From: GCA-2861595 sp035525365
GTDB taxonomy: Bacteria; Actinomycetota; Acidimicrobiia; Acidimicrobiales; GCA-2861595
Length of the DNA stretch: 64,000 nucleotides
Assembly: GCA_035525365.1 (NCBI GenBank)
Contig: DATLEK010000064.1
Location: 1 to 64,000 of the forward strand
Direction: 5' to 3'
Part shown: one piece after another, positions 63,613 through 64,000 of the stretch
How positions within the stretch are numbered: position 1 is the first letter of the stretch
Layout: each line of letters starts with the position of its first letter
Notes under the pieces: generated by a model
Told to the model about the DNA's origin: nothing
The model's input: only the letters and a program-made list of their open reading frames with translations
Databases searched by the model: none
Made by a program: the position numbers and the translations under genes

Positions 63613-64000
63613 CTAAGAACCACCGAAGGACGCGTGCACAACGACCGACTGGCGGGCGTTGTGGGCCAGCGCGAGGCGCTCGCCGAAGGCGGTGGCGATC
63701 GACTCGTCGATCTCGGGAAAGAGGTGGCCGTAGCGGTCGAGCGTCACGTTGATCGACGAGTGGCCCATGCGGGCCTGGATGGCTTTGGGATGGGATCCCT
63801 CGGCGATAGCCAGAGCCACGCTTGTGTGGCGCAGGTCGTGGAATCGGCAGCGGACCCCGGCCCGCTCCTGGGCGGGCCGGAAGTGGTTGTTCCAGAAGCT
63901 CGACGAGGCGATCGGGTTCCCCGCAGCGTTCGGGAACACCAGGCCATCTGGACCGTCCGCGGCAAACTGCTCGAGGTGGGCGGCCAGGAGGTCAGCCGTG
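63613..64000 (-). CDS. Tyrosine recombinase/integrase, C-terminal part (runs off the right edge)
   Basis: About 129 residues visible, with the frame open to the window edge. Catalytic residues of the C-terminal half are present: HDLRHTSVALAIAEG (His and box II Arg), MGHSSINVTLDRYGHLFP (His and the Tyr nucleophile). The gene ends 7 bp before element copy C. It is distinct from the truncated integrase at 34196-35056 and is the likely integrase of the outer ICE; upstream residues and the attachment site lie outside the window. Confidence 0.85.
   Translation of the reverse strand, partial: TADLLAAHLEQFAADGPDGLVFPNAAGNPIASSSFWNNHFRPAQERAGVRCRFHDLRHTSVALAIAEGSHPKAIQARMGHSSINVTLDRYGHLFPEIDESIATAFGERLALAHNARQSVVVHASFGGS

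Noticed and set aside
1..64000. CRISPR arrays.
   Set aside because: No regularly spaced 20-40 bp repeats with variable spacers and no Cas genes were seen.

Overview
The window is GC-rich bacterial DNA with many GTG/TTG starts and ATGA-type gene overlaps. Gene families and codon use suggest an actinomycete, possibly an acidimicrobial lineage; that placement is inference. Almost nothing looks like core metabolism. The window reads as the interior of a large integrative and conjugative element (ICE) loaded with anti-phage defence genes and interrupted by a second mobile element.

Layout. (1) 1-2.9 kb, plus strand: a CBASS pair, a SAVED effector cut by the window edge and a CD-NTase with an AGS-C sensor, followed by a GIY-YIG-like protein. 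(2) 2.9-7.6 kb, minus: a CoiA-like nuclease and a NERD nuclease fused to a STAND-type NTPase. (3) 7.65-19.4 kb, minus: a complete type 3 BREX operon, brxF-brxC-pglXI-brxHII-pglZ-brxA, nearly every junction overlapping. (4) 19.6-21.95 kb, minus: a second CoiA-like nuclease, then the C-terminal part of a large methylase/helicase. (5) About 21.95-36.48 kb: a foreign segment that splits that methylase/helicase gene inside helicase motif VI. It holds an XRE regulator, an excisionase-like protein, two winged-helix proteins, a candidate oriT, a MobF relaxase, a TrmB-type regulator with a giant secreted kelch/TIG protein, a truncated tyrosine integrase abutting a tRNA-Gly 3' fragment, and a DUF262 protein. 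(6) 36.4-43.5 kb, minus: the N-terminal part of the methylase/helicase, three small ICE genes and a VirD4/TraG coupling protein. (7) 43.7-58.3 kb, both strands: a cargo zone of restriction-like nucleases, a SIR2-like protein, zinc-ribbon proteins, membrane proteins and broken genes, with a 103-bp direct repeat bracketing one 3.1-kb segment. (8) 58.35-64 kb, minus: ICE backbone with primase, broken VirB4, a coiled-coil protein, excisionase, zinc-finger protein and an integrase cut by the right edge.

How it fits together. Backbone transfer genes flank two cargo zones: the BREX/CBASS/NERD island and the 44-58 kb zone. A bipartite motif (CAACTAGGCCGCTG, 10 nt, AATCTCGCG) occurs three times; in two cases it ends exactly 3 nt before an ATG. 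It probably co-regulates the coupling-protein and zinc-finger genes.

Caution. At least five genes (first CoiA, BrxHII, a winged-helix protein, the relaxase, an ADP-ribosylglycohydrolase) and probably VirB4 are each broken by a single frame change in otherwise well-conserved sequence. Either the assembly has indel errors or the element is decaying; the sequence alone cannot decide.
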